Assembly (NCBI RefSeq): GCF_001695625.1
Contig: NZ_MBPN01000033.1
Location: 1-50,137 of the forward strand
DNA: 50,137 nucleotides
Source: Pseudomonas defluvii
GTDB lineage: Bacteria; Pseudomonadota; Gammaproteobacteria; Pseudomonadales; Pseudomonadaceae
Reading direction: 5' to 3'
Of the stretch, positions 8,662 through 17,406 are shown piece by piece. How positions within the stretch are numbered: the stretch's first letter is position 1; each line of letters begins with the position of its first letter. The position numbers were made by a program, and so were the translations under genes. The notes under the pieces are model-generated. The model worked only from the letters and a program-made list of their open reading frames with translations, was not told the DNA's origin and made no database searches.

Positions 8662-10406
8662 GCAACCTCCTGTTGTGAGGGTTTGTCCGCCTGCGGCCTG
8701 AAGCTCTGCGCCAGGTGCCGAGCGGTGAGGTAGCCAAAGGTCATGATCGGCCCCAAGGTAATGCCTGCGCCCGGGTAGTTACCGCCCATGATGCTTGCGC
8801 GGTCATTGCCGACGGCATAAAGCCCGGGAATGGCTGCCCCCGTCTCGTTGAGCACTTCACCCACAACGCTGGTCTTGATCCCGTCAAACGTACCCAGGTC
8901 GCCCATGATGACCTTCACCGCGTAGTACGGACCTTTACCGATCGGCGCCACACACGGATTCGGCTGATGCTGTGGGTCCGCCAGGTAGCGGTTGAAGCAG
9001 GTGCTGCCGCGGCCGAACTCGCGGTCTTCGCCGTGTTCCGCGCCGAGGTTGTACTGCCTTACCGTCTGTTCCAGGCCAGCGGCTTCGATACCCGCCTTGC
9101 GGGCCAGTTCAGCCAGGCTGTCACCCTTGAGCAGGTAGCCATTGCGCAGGAGAGGGCCAAGTGGCATCGGCGCCGGTTTGGCATAACCGAGGCCATACTT
9201 GGCCATGGCGTGAGCATCACAGACCAGCCACATGGCCGTTTCATGCTCGTCTGCACAGGCGCGTATGAGCGCGGCGCCGACGTCATGGTAGGAATTGGAC
9301 TCGTTGGTAAAGCGCTGACCGTTGCGCAGCACACCAATGACCCCAGGCTTGTAGCGATCCAGCAGGTGCGGGAAAGCGGTGAACCTGCCATCGCCCATAG
9401 GCACCTTGGACACGGGCATCCAGGCGGCGGCATCCTTGAAGCGAATTTCAAGCTGGCCACCGACCGCTTCGGCCATGCGCGCACCATCGCCGGTGTTGCC
9501 GCTTGGCACTGGCGAAAAGTGCTCGCCGCCACGTTTGACGTGAGGATAGGCCTGCTTGAGGCGCTGCAGATCATGCGAAAAGCCACCGCCGGCCAGCACC
9601 ACCCCACACCGCGCATCAATACGCCACTCACCGTGCACGCTGTTAAGCAGCGCGCCACTCACCCGCCCCCGCTCCTGCAACAGTTGGCGCGCAGCAGTCT
9701 GTGTATGGATGGGTATACCCAAGTCCAGCGCGGACTTGGCCAGACGCGCCGCCAGGGCGTTGCCGCTGGTGACGTTGATGCCGCGACGGTACAACAGCAG
9801 CTCTTTGATGTGCGTTGCCAGACGCTTGGCCACATAGATGAACGAGGTCAGCGACTTGGTGGCATTGAAGAAGTGCTTCAGGTCGGCGTTCGAGGAATTG
9901 AACATCATGCCAATGAACGTGATGGTCTTCAGCGGCGGACGCAATCTGGCCATGTCGGCCCCAAGCTGACGAATATCAAAAGGCGCGGCCAGGATCGAAC
10001 GACCGATATCGACCCCTCCAGCCACGTCAGGGTGATAGTCCGGGTACAGCGTCGGCACGAATTTGACGGCCGTCTCACGCTCGAAAAACGACACCATGGC
10101 CGGTGCATTGTCGAGGAAGGCGTCAACCGCCTCGGCGTCAAAATAATCGCCGGTTTCATTGCGCAGGTAAGTCCGCGCAGCTTCGCGGCTATCCTGTAAC
10201 CCACTGGCACTGGCCTGCGGGTTACAGGGTACCCACAACACACCACCGGAAAACGCCGTGGTGCCGCCGAAGAAGGCCTCCTTCTCCACTACGATCACAT
10301 CCAGGCCCTGTTTCTTGGCGACAATCGCAGTGGCCAGGCCACCCGCACCTGCGCCGATCACCAGCACATCGCAGGTCTGTGTCGCCGTCGAACTCATTCG
10401 TGTCAT
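8658..10406 (-). CDS. FAD-dependent dehydrogenase, 3-ketosteroid delta-1-dehydrogenase-like
   Basis: The 582-residue protein belongs to the fumarate reductase/KstD flavoprotein group. The N-terminus has the FAD dinucleotide loop GAGAGGLA and the downstream EKEAFFGGTTAFSGG segment. The C-terminus has the KstD-type signature GLYAVGND...GGNYPGAGITLGP, including the Tyr and Gly (about residues 544-548) that act in dehydrogenation at the ketone ring of KstD. The family removes hydrogens next to a ring ketone, using FAD. The start at 10406 follows GGAG by 9 bases; an upstream ATG at 10427 adds seven residues. It is gene 2 of the operon with the SDR, 80 bp downstream of it. The substrate need not be a steroid; see the finding on the cluster. 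Confidence 0.87.
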   Translation of the reverse strand: MTRMSSTATQTCDVLVIGAGAGGLATAIVAKKQGLDVIVVEKEAFFGGTTAFSGGVLWVPCNPQASASGLQDSREAARTYLRNETGDYFDAEAVDAFLDNAPAMVSFFERETAVKFVPTLYPDYHPDVAGGVDIGRSILAAPFDIRQLGADMARLRPPLKTITFIGMMFNSSNADLKHFFNATKSLTSFIYVAKRLATHIKELLLYRRGINVTSGNALAARLAKSALDLGIPIHTQTAARQLLQERGRVSGALLNSVHGEWRIDARCGVVLAGGGFSHDLQRLKQAYPHVKRGGEHFSPVPSGNTGDGARMAEAVGGQLEIRFKDAAAWMPVSKVPMGDGRFTAFPHLLDRYKPGVIGVLRNGQRFTNESNSYHDVGAALIRACADEHETAMWLVCDAHAMAKYGLGYAKPAPMPLGPLLRNGYLLKGDSLAELARKAGIEAAGLEQTVRQYNLGAEHGEDREFGRGSTCFNRYLADPQHQPNPCVAPIGKGPYYAVKVIMGDLGTFDGIKTSVVGEVLNETGAAIPGLYAVGNDRASIMGGNYPGAGITLGPIMTFGYLTARHLAQSFRPQADKPSQQEVA

Positions 10407-10486
10407 TGTCGTTATCTCCGTGTTCATGTCCCGCAGGCAAGCGCCCGCCGCGCACTGAGGTGCGCAACGTTGCAGGCTCGACTGGG

Positions 10487-11320
10487 CTAGCGGCGGGTAG
10501 CCGGGGATTCGTAACCGGGACGCGGAATCAACGCCATCAACATGCTTTCGAGGCCGCCGTCGACGGTCAGCTCGGTAGCATTGACATAGTTGGCCCGTGG
10601 GCTGGCGAGAAACAGCGCGGCATTGGCAATATCGCTGGGCTGGCCAATACGCTGATTGGCCGTCATCGCCTTACGCTGCTGCTCGACCTTGGGATCGGCA
10701 TAGAACGCTGCAGACAGCGGCGTGTGAATCAGCCCAGGGCAGATCGCATTACTGCGAATACCCTGCGGCCCCCACTCGGCGGCGAGCTGCCGTGAAAGCA
10801 TACTCACCCCGGCCTTCGCCGCACTGTAGGCACCACTGTGGGTCTGCGGAAAATGAGCAGCGATCGAGGAGATATGCACGAGGCTGCCCGCCTGATTGGC
10901 CAGCATCAGCCGCCCGAACGCCTGGGAGCACAACAGGTAACCGGTGAGGTTGACCTCCAGCAACCGATTCCAGCTCGCCAGGCTGATGTCTGCAAGGCTG
11001 CCGGGTTGCAACACACTGGCATTGTTGATCAGCACGTCACAACGCCCAAAACGCTCGCTGAGCCAATCGGCGGCACGCTGCACACTCTGCGAGTCGGCGA
11101 TATCGCAGCTCAGCGCCACCACCTCAGTGGCAGACGTTTCCGACAATGAGGCCGCCAGAGCCTGGCAGCCGTCGACATCGCGATCGAGCAGCACCACCTG
11201 GGCCTGTTGTTCCACCAATGCACTGGCGATGGCCGCGCCTATGCCGCCGGCAGCACCGGTGATCACACAGACGGCGGACTCCAGGCCCAACCAGTTGCTC
11301 GCTTGATTATTGTTATTCAT
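10487..11320 (-). CDS. SDR-family oxidoreductase
   Basis: The 277-residue protein is a classical short-chain dehydrogenase. It has the cofactor loop TGAAGGIG (21-28), an acidic residue after strand 2 (LLDRD, Asp46) that favours NAD(H) over NADP(H), the NNAS structural motif (99-102), and the catalytic Ser151/152, Tyr165 and Lys169 (YSAAK). GGAGAG lies four bases before the ATG at 11320, so the longer open frame up to 11425 is not used. It is the first gene of the operon and faces the AraC regulator. It would oxidise a secondary alcohol to a ketone, which is the natural substrate type for the KstD-like enzyme encoded next. Confidence 0.9.
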   Translation of the reverse strand: MNNNNQASNWLGLESAVCVITGAAGGIGAAIASALVEQQAQVVLLDRDVDGCQALAASLSETSATEVVALSCDIADSQSVQRAADWLSERFGRCDVLINNASVLQPGSLADISLASWNRLLEVNLTGYLLCSQAFGRLMLANQAGSLVHISSIAAHFPQTHSGAYSAAKAGVSMLSRQLAAEWGPQGIRSNAICPGLIHTPLSAAFYADPKVEQQRKAMTANQRIGQPSDIANAALFLASPRANYVNATELTVDGGLESMLMALIPRPGYESPATRR

Positions 11321-11617
11321 GACGCTCTCCAGCATGTCTCGAAGGCGCGGCGGCGCAGCAAGCCGCCATCGTTGCGCGGCACGGGCCGCGGCTGACGCGA
11401 AAGGGAAGCCAGACAGCTCCTTCACGTGAGACAGAGCATAGGGGCATCAGGTGCTTGGTCAGAATGGACAAAACCCACAACCAACCAGACTTTTTCGACA
11501 ATTGCGCCCCCGCCCCCGCCTGATGCTTTACCTGGTAGACGGAGTTGCCTGATGCCCTGAAGGTTGGTTAGGGTAAAAGCACGTAGGACCTGACGGTCGA
11601 GAGCACTCATAACAACA
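11321..11617. promoter_or_regulatory. Divergent control region with repeated CCTGATGC
   Basis: This 297-bp gap separates the catabolic operon from its divergent AraC regulator. It holds the octamer CCTGATGC twice in direct orientation (11519-11526 and 11548-11555) and once inverted (11444-11451); two of the copies share CCTGATGCCC. An 8-bp inverted pair AACCAACC/GGTTGGTT lies at 11479-11486 and 11562-11569. AraC-family activators usually bind direct repeats, so these are candidate operator half-sites. The assignment is inferred from position and repetition only. Confidence 0.4.
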
Positions 11618-12508
11618 ATGAACAAGATCCCCAACTACGCCCTCTACGGTGAATCACCACAGCCGGCATGGCATGAGTCCTTGCATGTGGAGTCGATTTC
11701 CAAGCGCTCCGGCGCCCATGACTGGGAAATCTCAGCGCATCGCCACGAGGGTCTGCTGCAGATCCTCTACCTGCAGAGCGGCGCCGGTGAAGTACTGCTG
11801 GACAATGTCAAAGTCAGCGTCCAGGCCCCCTGCATACTGTTCATCCCCACGCAGATCGTGCATGGTTTCTCTTGGACCGGGGCGGTCGAGGGGCATGTCA
11901 TAACGGCGGTGCAACATCCGTTGGAGAGCATCACCCGCCTGCTATGCCCGACGCTGTTGCCGCAACTGCTCAAGCCACAGGTGATTGCCATCCCGCAGTG
12001 GTCACCTGCGCAAGACCCACTCCTCCCGCTGTGCCTTTCCCTGTACGAGGAGTACCACAATCGCGCCCGCGAGCATGTCGCCTGCAGCATGTCGCTGCTG
12101 CTGGCCCTGGTGATCCAGTTCATGCGTTTCAGCGTGGCAGGCGACCCTTCACCCGCAACCGCCAACAACCGTCGCAGCCAGCAAGTGACCAGCTTTCGTG
12201 AGCTGGTAGACGTGCACTTTCGCCAGCATCGCTCGCTCAACGATTACGCCGATGAACTTGGCGTCACCGCAGCTACCCTCGGTCGACTGTGCCAGGAGCA
12301 ACTGGGGATGACACCAATGACCGTAATCAATGCTCGGTTGGTGCTCGAAGCCAAACGGGAACTGGCCCACTCCAGTCAGAGCGTGAAGCAGATCGCACAC
12401 GGCCTGGGCTTCACCGATGTCGGCTACTTCAGCAGGTTCTTCCGCAAACACGTCCAGTCCAGCCCCAGAGAGTTCCGCAGCCAGGCGCAGACACCGACAG
12501 GGCCGTGA
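11618..12508 (+). CDS. AraC-family activator, PobR-like
   Basis: The 296-residue regulator has an N-terminal cupin-type sensing domain (DWEISAHRHEGLLQILYLQSG, residues about 30-110) and a C-terminal AraC double helix-turn-helix (about 190-290: LNDYADELGVTAATLGRLCQ and VKQIAHGLGFTDVGYFSRFF). The opening MNKIPNYALYGE and overall layout recall the AraC-type PobR regulators that activate 4-hydroxybenzoate genes, so an aromatic or related acid is a reasonable effector. It is divergent from the SDR-flavoprotein-NIPSNAP-transporter operon, its likely target. The ribosome site before the ATG is weak. Confidence 0.85.
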   Translation: MNKIPNYALYGESPQPAWHESLHVESISKRSGAHDWEISAHRHEGLLQILYLQSGAGEVLLDNVKVSVQAPCILFIPTQIVHGFSWTGAVEGHVITAVQHPLESITRLLCPTLLPQLLKPQVIAIPQWSPAQDPLLPLCLSLYEEYHNRAREHVACSMSLLLALVIQFMRFSVAGDPSPATANNRRSQQVTSFRELVDVHFRQHRSLNDYADELGVTAATLGRLCQEQLGMTPMTVINARLVLEAKRELAHSSQSVKQIAHGLGFTDVGYFSRFFRKHVQSSPREFRSQAQTPTGP

Positions 12509-12526
12509 TGCCACCTGCCACGCTCA

Positions 12527-13189
12527 TCAGCCGCCCAGCGCGATGATCGCGGCGATCAACAAAGCGCCCGTGATCGCCATTGCCACACCACCCTGCCAGG
12601 TTTTTGCGCCGGCGTACCGAGCCAGAACCCAGCCTGCAATGAACAACACTGCAACACCGACACCGTTTGACAGGCGGATAGCCAGGGCGGCCTGTTCAAG
12701 CACAATGAATGGCACCACCAAGGGGAACGTGGCACACACCACCAGCAGAAAGACGCCCAACGCACCCTTGAAATCGTCCCAGCCAAGGCGCGGCGGCAGC
12801 ACGATAGCCTGTTGGTCGAGCAAACGTCGGCGCAGCACCTCGAGCCCCTCCGTGCCGACTGCAGCGGCCAGACGCGACGGTAGCACTTCAGCAATCAGCG
12901 CCTGCCCGGTTGCCGGGTCTGCCCCTTTGCGCAGGGTGTCAAGCAACATGCGGTTGCGCGAACGCTCGATCAAAGTACGCAGCAAGTACATCACAGCATC
13001 GGCAAGGCCCCAGGCGAGATTGCAGCCGAGCGCGGCAATCATCATGGTGCGCTCTTCCTCACGGCTGGCAGTCGCCACGCTGAGTGTTCCGGTGAAGGTC
13101 ATTGCCATCAACAGGCCGAAAATGACCTCTGTGACGCGCTCTATCGGGTCGAGCACGCGAGCCCGCTTGTGCTCATATGCATTGTGCAT
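12527..13189 (-). CDS. VIT/Ccc1-like membrane protein
   Basis: The 220-residue protein is an integral membrane protein. Residues about 15-60 match the first helices of the VIT1/CCC1 iron/manganese transporter fold (DPIERVTEVIFGLLMAMTFTG), about 60-75 form a second helix (IAALGCNLAWGLADAVMYLL), and 140-220 contain three further helices. The central cytoplasmic segment (about 80-135) is charged and longer than a simple loop. Family members move ferrous iron or manganese, but many bacterial ones are uncharacterised. GAGGTT lies before the ATG. It converges with the AraC gene only 18 bp away. Confidence 0.7.
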   Translation of the reverse strand: MHNAYEHKRARVLDPIERVTEVIFGLLMAMTFTGTLSVATASREEERTMMIAALGCNLAWGLADAVMYLLRTLIERSRNRMLLDTLRKGADPATGQALIAEVLPSRLAAAVGTEGLEVLRRRLLDQQAIVLPPRLGWDDFKGALGVFLLVVCATFPLVVPFIVLEQAALAIRLSNGVGVAVLFIAGWVLARYAGAKTWQGGVAMAITGALLIAAIIALGG

Positions 13190-13350
13190 GTATCCAACCT
13201 CGCACAGCCATGCGATACCTGCGAGCCACGCTCACAGCGCCTATCGTTCTGAATCAACGGTCCTCTCAGTGTAGTGTGGATGCGCCTGGCGCAGCACCGC
13301 GCAGGGTGCCAGTATGAAGGGGTGCTTGCCGCGCTACACGGGGACGCGCC

Positions 13351-14121
13351 ATGGCCACCATCGATCGCTTGTCCACACAGACCGCCAGCCGCCTGGCAGC
13401 CTTGCACCGAGACGGCTTCGTACTGCTGCCCGGCGTGCTGAACGCTGCGCAAATCGCCACCCTGCGTGCTGCAATCGATCATCTCAAGCCCCAACACTGG
13501 GATTACAGCGGCCTGCTTGAACATTACAAATGCGTGTTCAACCGCGACCCACTGTGGTTGCCGTTTCTCGACCTGAGCGGGGTTATCGAACTGGCCGAAG
13601 CAGCCCTGGGCGAGGATTGTCACATCATTGGCCAGACCGCCTGGCGCTGCCACCCTGGCTTCATCGGCGCTGCACTGCACCTGGACTACCTGGCCATGGC
13701 TCTGCCGCAAAGCCTGCTGGCCGACCCTGCGTTCGAGTTGCCAATGCAGATCTGTACCGCACACCTCTACCTGGACACCATCGATGCCGACCTCAGCCCC
13801 ACACGAGTAATACCAGGAAGCCACCGCGCCGGGCGACCACCGGCAGCAAGTGAAAATGAGTGGCAAGGCCAACCGGCACAGCCGGTGCTGTGCGAGGCCG
13901 GGGACGTGCTGATGTTTCGCAGCGAGCTGTGGCACGCGGGCAGCGACAACCGCACGCTCGACCGCACCCGCTACCTGCTGCAGGTGCATTATGGCCGACG
14001 CATGGTGGCCCAGAAGTTTTCTCCCTACCTGTACTGGCGCTTCAACCCTGCAGTCGTGGACGCGGCCACACCACGGCAACGGCGCCTGCTGGGCGAACAT
14101 GAAGAAGCCGAGTACGACTGA
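13351..14121 (+). CDS. Phytanoyl-CoA dioxygenase (PhyH) family protein
   Basis: The 256-residue protein matches the PhyH group of Fe(II)/2-oxoglutarate oxygenases. The iron triad is visible: His110 and Asp112 (HLDYL) and His195 (ELWHAGSDN); an Arg shortly after (about 205) would hold 2-oxoglutarate. The opening LHRDGFVLLPGVLNAAQI is the family N-terminus. It has no signal peptide. GGGGA precedes the ATG. It stands alone, divergent from the VIT-like gene (161 bp) and convergent with the cyclase gene (35 bp). Substrates in this family range from lipids to halogenated or amino acid compounds and cannot be named here. Confidence 0.85.
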   Translation: MATIDRLSTQTASRLAALHRDGFVLLPGVLNAAQIATLRAAIDHLKPQHWDYSGLLEHYKCVFNRDPLWLPFLDLSGVIELAEAALGEDCHIIGQTAWRCHPGFIGAALHLDYLAMALPQSLLADPAFELPMQICTAHLYLDTIDADLSPTRVIPGSHRAGRPPAASENEWQGQPAQPVLCEAGDVLMFRSELWHAGSDNRTLDRTRYLLQVHYGRRMVAQKFSPYLYWRFNPAVVDAATPRQRRLLGEHEEAEYD

Positions 14122-14156
14122 GCCGCTGGCGTTTACCTGTGCAACCCGCGCACCGG

Positions 14157-15950
14157 TCAATAGCACTCGATACGATTGCGGCCGTTTTTCTTCGCCCGGT
14201 ACAACGCCTCATCGCTCCGCGACAGCGCAGCATCGGCACTGGTGTCACTGGCCATGATGGCCGAAACCCCCACGCTGACGGTCAGAGGGATGCGCTGGTC
14301 GCCAACCCGCAATGGGACCTCGGTAATACGCTGCTGCAATAGCTGAGCAGAAGCGCTTGCCTGTGCGATGTCCTTGCCACTCAGCACAACGGCGAATTCC
14401 TCCCCCCCCACGCGGCCCACCAGGTCCCATTCGCTGAGCTGATCCCGCACGATGGCAGCAAAATGCCTGAGCGCCTGATCGCCGACAGCATGCCCCCATT
14501 GATCGTTGATCAATTTGAAATGATCAAGGTCACACATCAACACGGCCGAGCGACGGTCAAGGGCACGCTGCACCTTCATCAACTCAGCCTCGATCTGCAT
14601 CATGAAATGCCGGCGGTTGGGCAGTTGGGTCAGAAAGTCCACGGTGGCGAACTCATGAAGCTCTGCCTCGATCCGCTTACGCTCGGTAATATCGGTGATA
14701 AATCCATGCCAGAGGGTGCTGCCATCGGCTAACCGAACAGGCCGGGCATCACCTTGGCGCCAGCGCAAGCCTTGCCGGGGCAACCAGACGCGGTACTCGA
14801 AATGCCACGGAGTCAGGCTTGCCGCCGACACATCAAACGACATCCGGTAACCCGGTAGGTCATCGGGATGAATGAGCCGATTGACGGGTGCATCGTTGAC
14901 GGCGACCTGCTCCGGCGTCAGCTCATACATGTCCTGAATACCGGCACTGGCATAGGAGAACGACGAGTCGCCTGCGGGCGTGCGTTGGTACTGGAAGACC
15001 AGCCCGGGCACTTCGTTGGTCAGGTTGGTGAGCAGGTCGACCGTCTGCTGCAACTGCTCCGACATGCCACGGATGGCTGAAATGTCAGTGGTGGTTCCGA
15101 TCATTCGTAGCGGTGTACCGTCCGCGTCGCGGCTGACCACCCGGCCCCGACTGGAAATCCATTTGTAGCGGCCATCCTTGCAGCGAATACGGTGTTCGAC
15201 TTCGTAGTTTGCTGTCTGTTGGTCAAAGTGCGCGCGAATGGCAGCCCTCACGTAATCGACGTCATCCGGGTGGATACGGGTGTAACTGTCTTCAATACGA
15301 TTGGAAATCTCTGCATCGGCATAGCCCAGAATGGCCTTCCAGCCCGCGGAGTAATAGATTTCACCGGCCTGAATGTCGCGATCCCAAATACCGGTTCCGC
15401 TACCGGCGATCGCCAGCGTCATGCGGCGCTCGCCTTCACGCAGGGTGTTGACCTCTTCTTCCAGGCGGGCCTGTGCGCCATCACGCGCGATGATCTCGGC
15501 AGCCAAACGGGCCAGGTCGCGCAAAAATGCCTGGTCCTCTTCAGTCATGTCCCGAGGGGCATCATTAAGCAGGCAAAAAAAACCAACCGCCTCTGCCGCT
15601 GGGGTGATGACCCGGCAGCCGGCCAGAAAACGCACCGGCCGGTTGCAGGTATCGTGCAATGGCCTGCGAAAACGCCCGTCTGCAACGGTATCGGGGATGA
15701 CCAACACCTCATCATGCGCGGAAAAGTATCGACCCAGCGAAAACACATCAGGCAGCCCTGACAGCGCCATGCCCGCATGCGTGTCCGCCCACAACCCACT
15801 TACCGCTTCAGGCAGGAACAAGGCATCGACAACCCCAAAATGGCCGCGGGCAATACGTAGAAGACTGTCAAAACGCTTGTCCGGCAACGTACCTGGCGCA
15901 TTTGCGGGTCTGCACAGGCCAAGCGCTTGGGATTTCAGATGACTCAGCAT
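14157..15950 (-). CDS. GAF-PAS-PAS-GGDEF diguanylate cyclase
   Basis: The 597-residue protein is a predicted soluble cyclic-di-GMP synthase. Residues about 20-175 form a GAF sensor, about 185-310 and 315-430 two PAS domains (GIWDRDIQAGEIYYS and later the WRQGDARPVRLADGS region), and 435-597 the GGDEF domain. The active-site loop is GGEEF at 515-519, a competent variant. The inhibitory I-site arginine is missing: the matching stretch reads SEWD instead of RxxD. No membrane helix was seen, so it probably senses a cytoplasmic signal. The ATG at 15950 is preferred; a GTG at 15986 has no ribosome site. It is a single gene. Confidence 0.92.
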   Translation of the reverse strand: MLSHLKSQALGLCRPANAPGTLPDKRFDSLLRIARGHFGVVDALFLPEAVSGLWADTHAGMALSGLPDVFSLGRYFSAHDEVLVIPDTVADGRFRRPLHDTCNRPVRFLAGCRVITPAAEAVGFFCLLNDAPRDMTEEDQAFLRDLARLAAEIIARDGAQARLEEEVNTLREGERRMTLAIAGSGTGIWDRDIQAGEIYYSAGWKAILGYADAEISNRIEDSYTRIHPDDVDYVRAAIRAHFDQQTANYEVEHRIRCKDGRYKWISSRGRVVSRDADGTPLRMIGTTTDISAIRGMSEQLQQTVDLLTNLTNEVPGLVFQYQRTPAGDSSFSYASAGIQDMYELTPEQVAVNDAPVNRLIHPDDLPGYRMSFDVSAASLTPWHFEYRVWLPRQGLRWRQGDARPVRLADGSTLWHGFITDITERKRIEAELHEFATVDFLTQLPNRRHFMMQIEAELMKVQRALDRRSAVLMCDLDHFKLINDQWGHAVGDQALRHFAAIVRDQLSEWDLVGRVGGEEFAVVLSGKDIAQASASAQLLQQRITEVPLRVGDQRIPLTVSVGVSAIMASDTSADAALSRSDEALYRAKKNGRNRIECY

Positions 15951-16063
15951 GTTCAGCTCTGTCGATACTGCCGAAACGGCGAGCACAATTTATACCGCAT
16001 ATCCAAAGGAATGGCTTTTTGCTTGCACGTCTTGCCGAGCCAATTCAGTGACCCACGAGCACC

Positions 16064-16465
16064 TCAAGCATCACGCAGAAGGTCGTGGGCATTGAGCAAC
16101 TCATAGGCAATCTCGGGTCGACGCTCCAATGCCCGGCGGATAGCGGCAGGAATCGATTGACGAGTCTTACGGCACAACCCGGTTTGCGCACCGATATGAA
16201 TACCGATGCCGCGCATGGTACGCACTTCATTGAAGCCCGGGGCAATATCCAGACGGATGCCCAGTTGTTCATGCATGCGCCGCTTCATTCGCTCAAGGTC
16301 AGCGAGGCTTTCAAGGTTTTCCAGGCGCTCGAGCAGGCGCTTTTCCTCCTGGCGGGTCAGGAGCAGGATGCGCTGATCGGCACCAGGGCTGTCCAGCAAC
16401 TGTTCGCGGTCACAGTCGCAGGCACCGGGTGGACAGGGTTGGCGGATCGGAAAAGAGGCTGTCAT
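16064..16465 (-). CDS. Conserved hypothetical protein with CxxxxCxC motif
   Basis: The 133-residue protein is unrecognised. Near the N-terminus is a cysteine cluster, CPPGACDC (Cys11, Cys16, Cys18), followed by an acidic/leucine-rich helix (about 30-65: TRQEEKRLLERLENLESL) and a C-terminal part with conserved-looking GIHIGAQTGLCRKTRQSIPAAIRRALE. The cysteine cluster could bind a metal, but a fourth ligand is not obvious beyond the single later Cys. No signal peptide. A TTG nine bases upstream (16474) is an alternative start. It lies between the cyclase gene and the broken ATPase, with no operon partner. Confidence 0.7.
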   Translation of the reverse strand: MTASFPIRQPCPPGACDCDREQLLDSPGADQRILLLTRQEEKRLLERLENLESLADLERMKRRMHEQLGIRLDIAPGFNEVRTMRGIGIHIGAQTGLCRKTRQSIPAAIRRALERRPEIAYELLNAHDLLRDA

Positions 16466-16579
16466 GGCGTTCAATCATAGCCATGCGCAGCTGGCTTTGC
16501 CTATGACACCTGATCGGACGCCACCCTGCTCACGCGAACTACACTGACGGCGACCCGGTTCATGACAGAGGGCACTGAC

Positions 16580-17394
16580 ATGGCGAATAGTGCGCCAAGC
16601 ACGGCATGGTGGCTGGAGCCGATTCCAACTGAGGCCAGTTCGACCTTCACCTCAGGGCTTTCGGCTGCCGAAGCAAAACGCCGCCTGACGCAATTCGGCC
16701 CCAATGCTTTTGTCAGCACACAGCAACGGTCGATCCTGCGTCAGTACCTGAGCCGCTTCAGCAACCCGCTGGTGATCATTTTGCTGGCCGCCAGCGCCAT
16801 CTCGGCCCTGAGCGGCGAGGTGGTGAATTTCGTCATCATCAGCTGCATCGTCATGCTTAGCGTGACGCTGGACTTTGTTCAGGAGTACCGCGCCAATGCC
16901 GCCGCCGAGAAACTGCGCCATACCGTTGCGGTACGTACCCGCGTGCGCCGTGATGGCACGACACAGGAGGTCGCGGTAACCGAGGTTGTACCGGGGGATG
17001 TCGTGGAACTTTGCGCCGGCGATCTGATTCCCGCAGATGCCCGGGTGATCGAGGCCCGCGATTTTTTCGTGAAGCAGGCCTTGTTGACCGGCGAACTCTA
17101 TCCTGTTGAGAAGCACGCGCAGATGCAACCAGCTCCAACTTCGGCAACATATTCTGCATGGCCGGCGCAACGCTGTTTCTGCCGTTTCTTCCGATGTTGC
17201 CGACACAGATCCTGCTCAACAACATCCTTTACGACATTTCCGAGGTGCCGATCCCACTGGACAAGGTCGACACCATTATCATCCGCCCCCGTGGCAACCC
17301 GCTCAAGAGCCACGCCAACCCGGTACTCACCCTTGAACCACTATTCATACAACGAGCAAACGCCAGGCCTCGTCCTGCTCGTCCCTTGATCTAG
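16580..17394 (+). pseudogene. Remnant of a Mg2+-type P-type ATPase (MgtA-like), two internal deletions
   Basis: Three pieces of one P-type ATPase gene are fused. Piece 1 (16580 to about 17120) is the intact N-terminus and actuator domain, through helices 1-2 up to LLTGELYPVEK. Piece 2 (about 17131-17265) is in a different frame and starts directly in SSNFGNIF, the late-membrane region of MgtA-like pumps, running to PIPLDKVD. Piece 3 (about 17266-17330, same frame as piece 2) is IIIRPRGNPLKS, from near the C-terminus, followed by non-homologous sequence to the stop at 17392. The phosphorylation DKTG segment, nucleotide-binding domain and most of the membrane domain are gone, so no transport is possible. 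The gene start has GAGGG before the ATG. Flanking genes are intact. Confidence 0.88.
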
Positions 17395-17406
17395 CCAGCG
17401 TGAAAC

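Noticed and set aside
8951..10199. A long plus-strand open frame across the flavoprotein gene
   Set aside because: Shadow of the flavoprotein gene on the other strand; the minus-strand protein has clear FAD motifs while this one has none.
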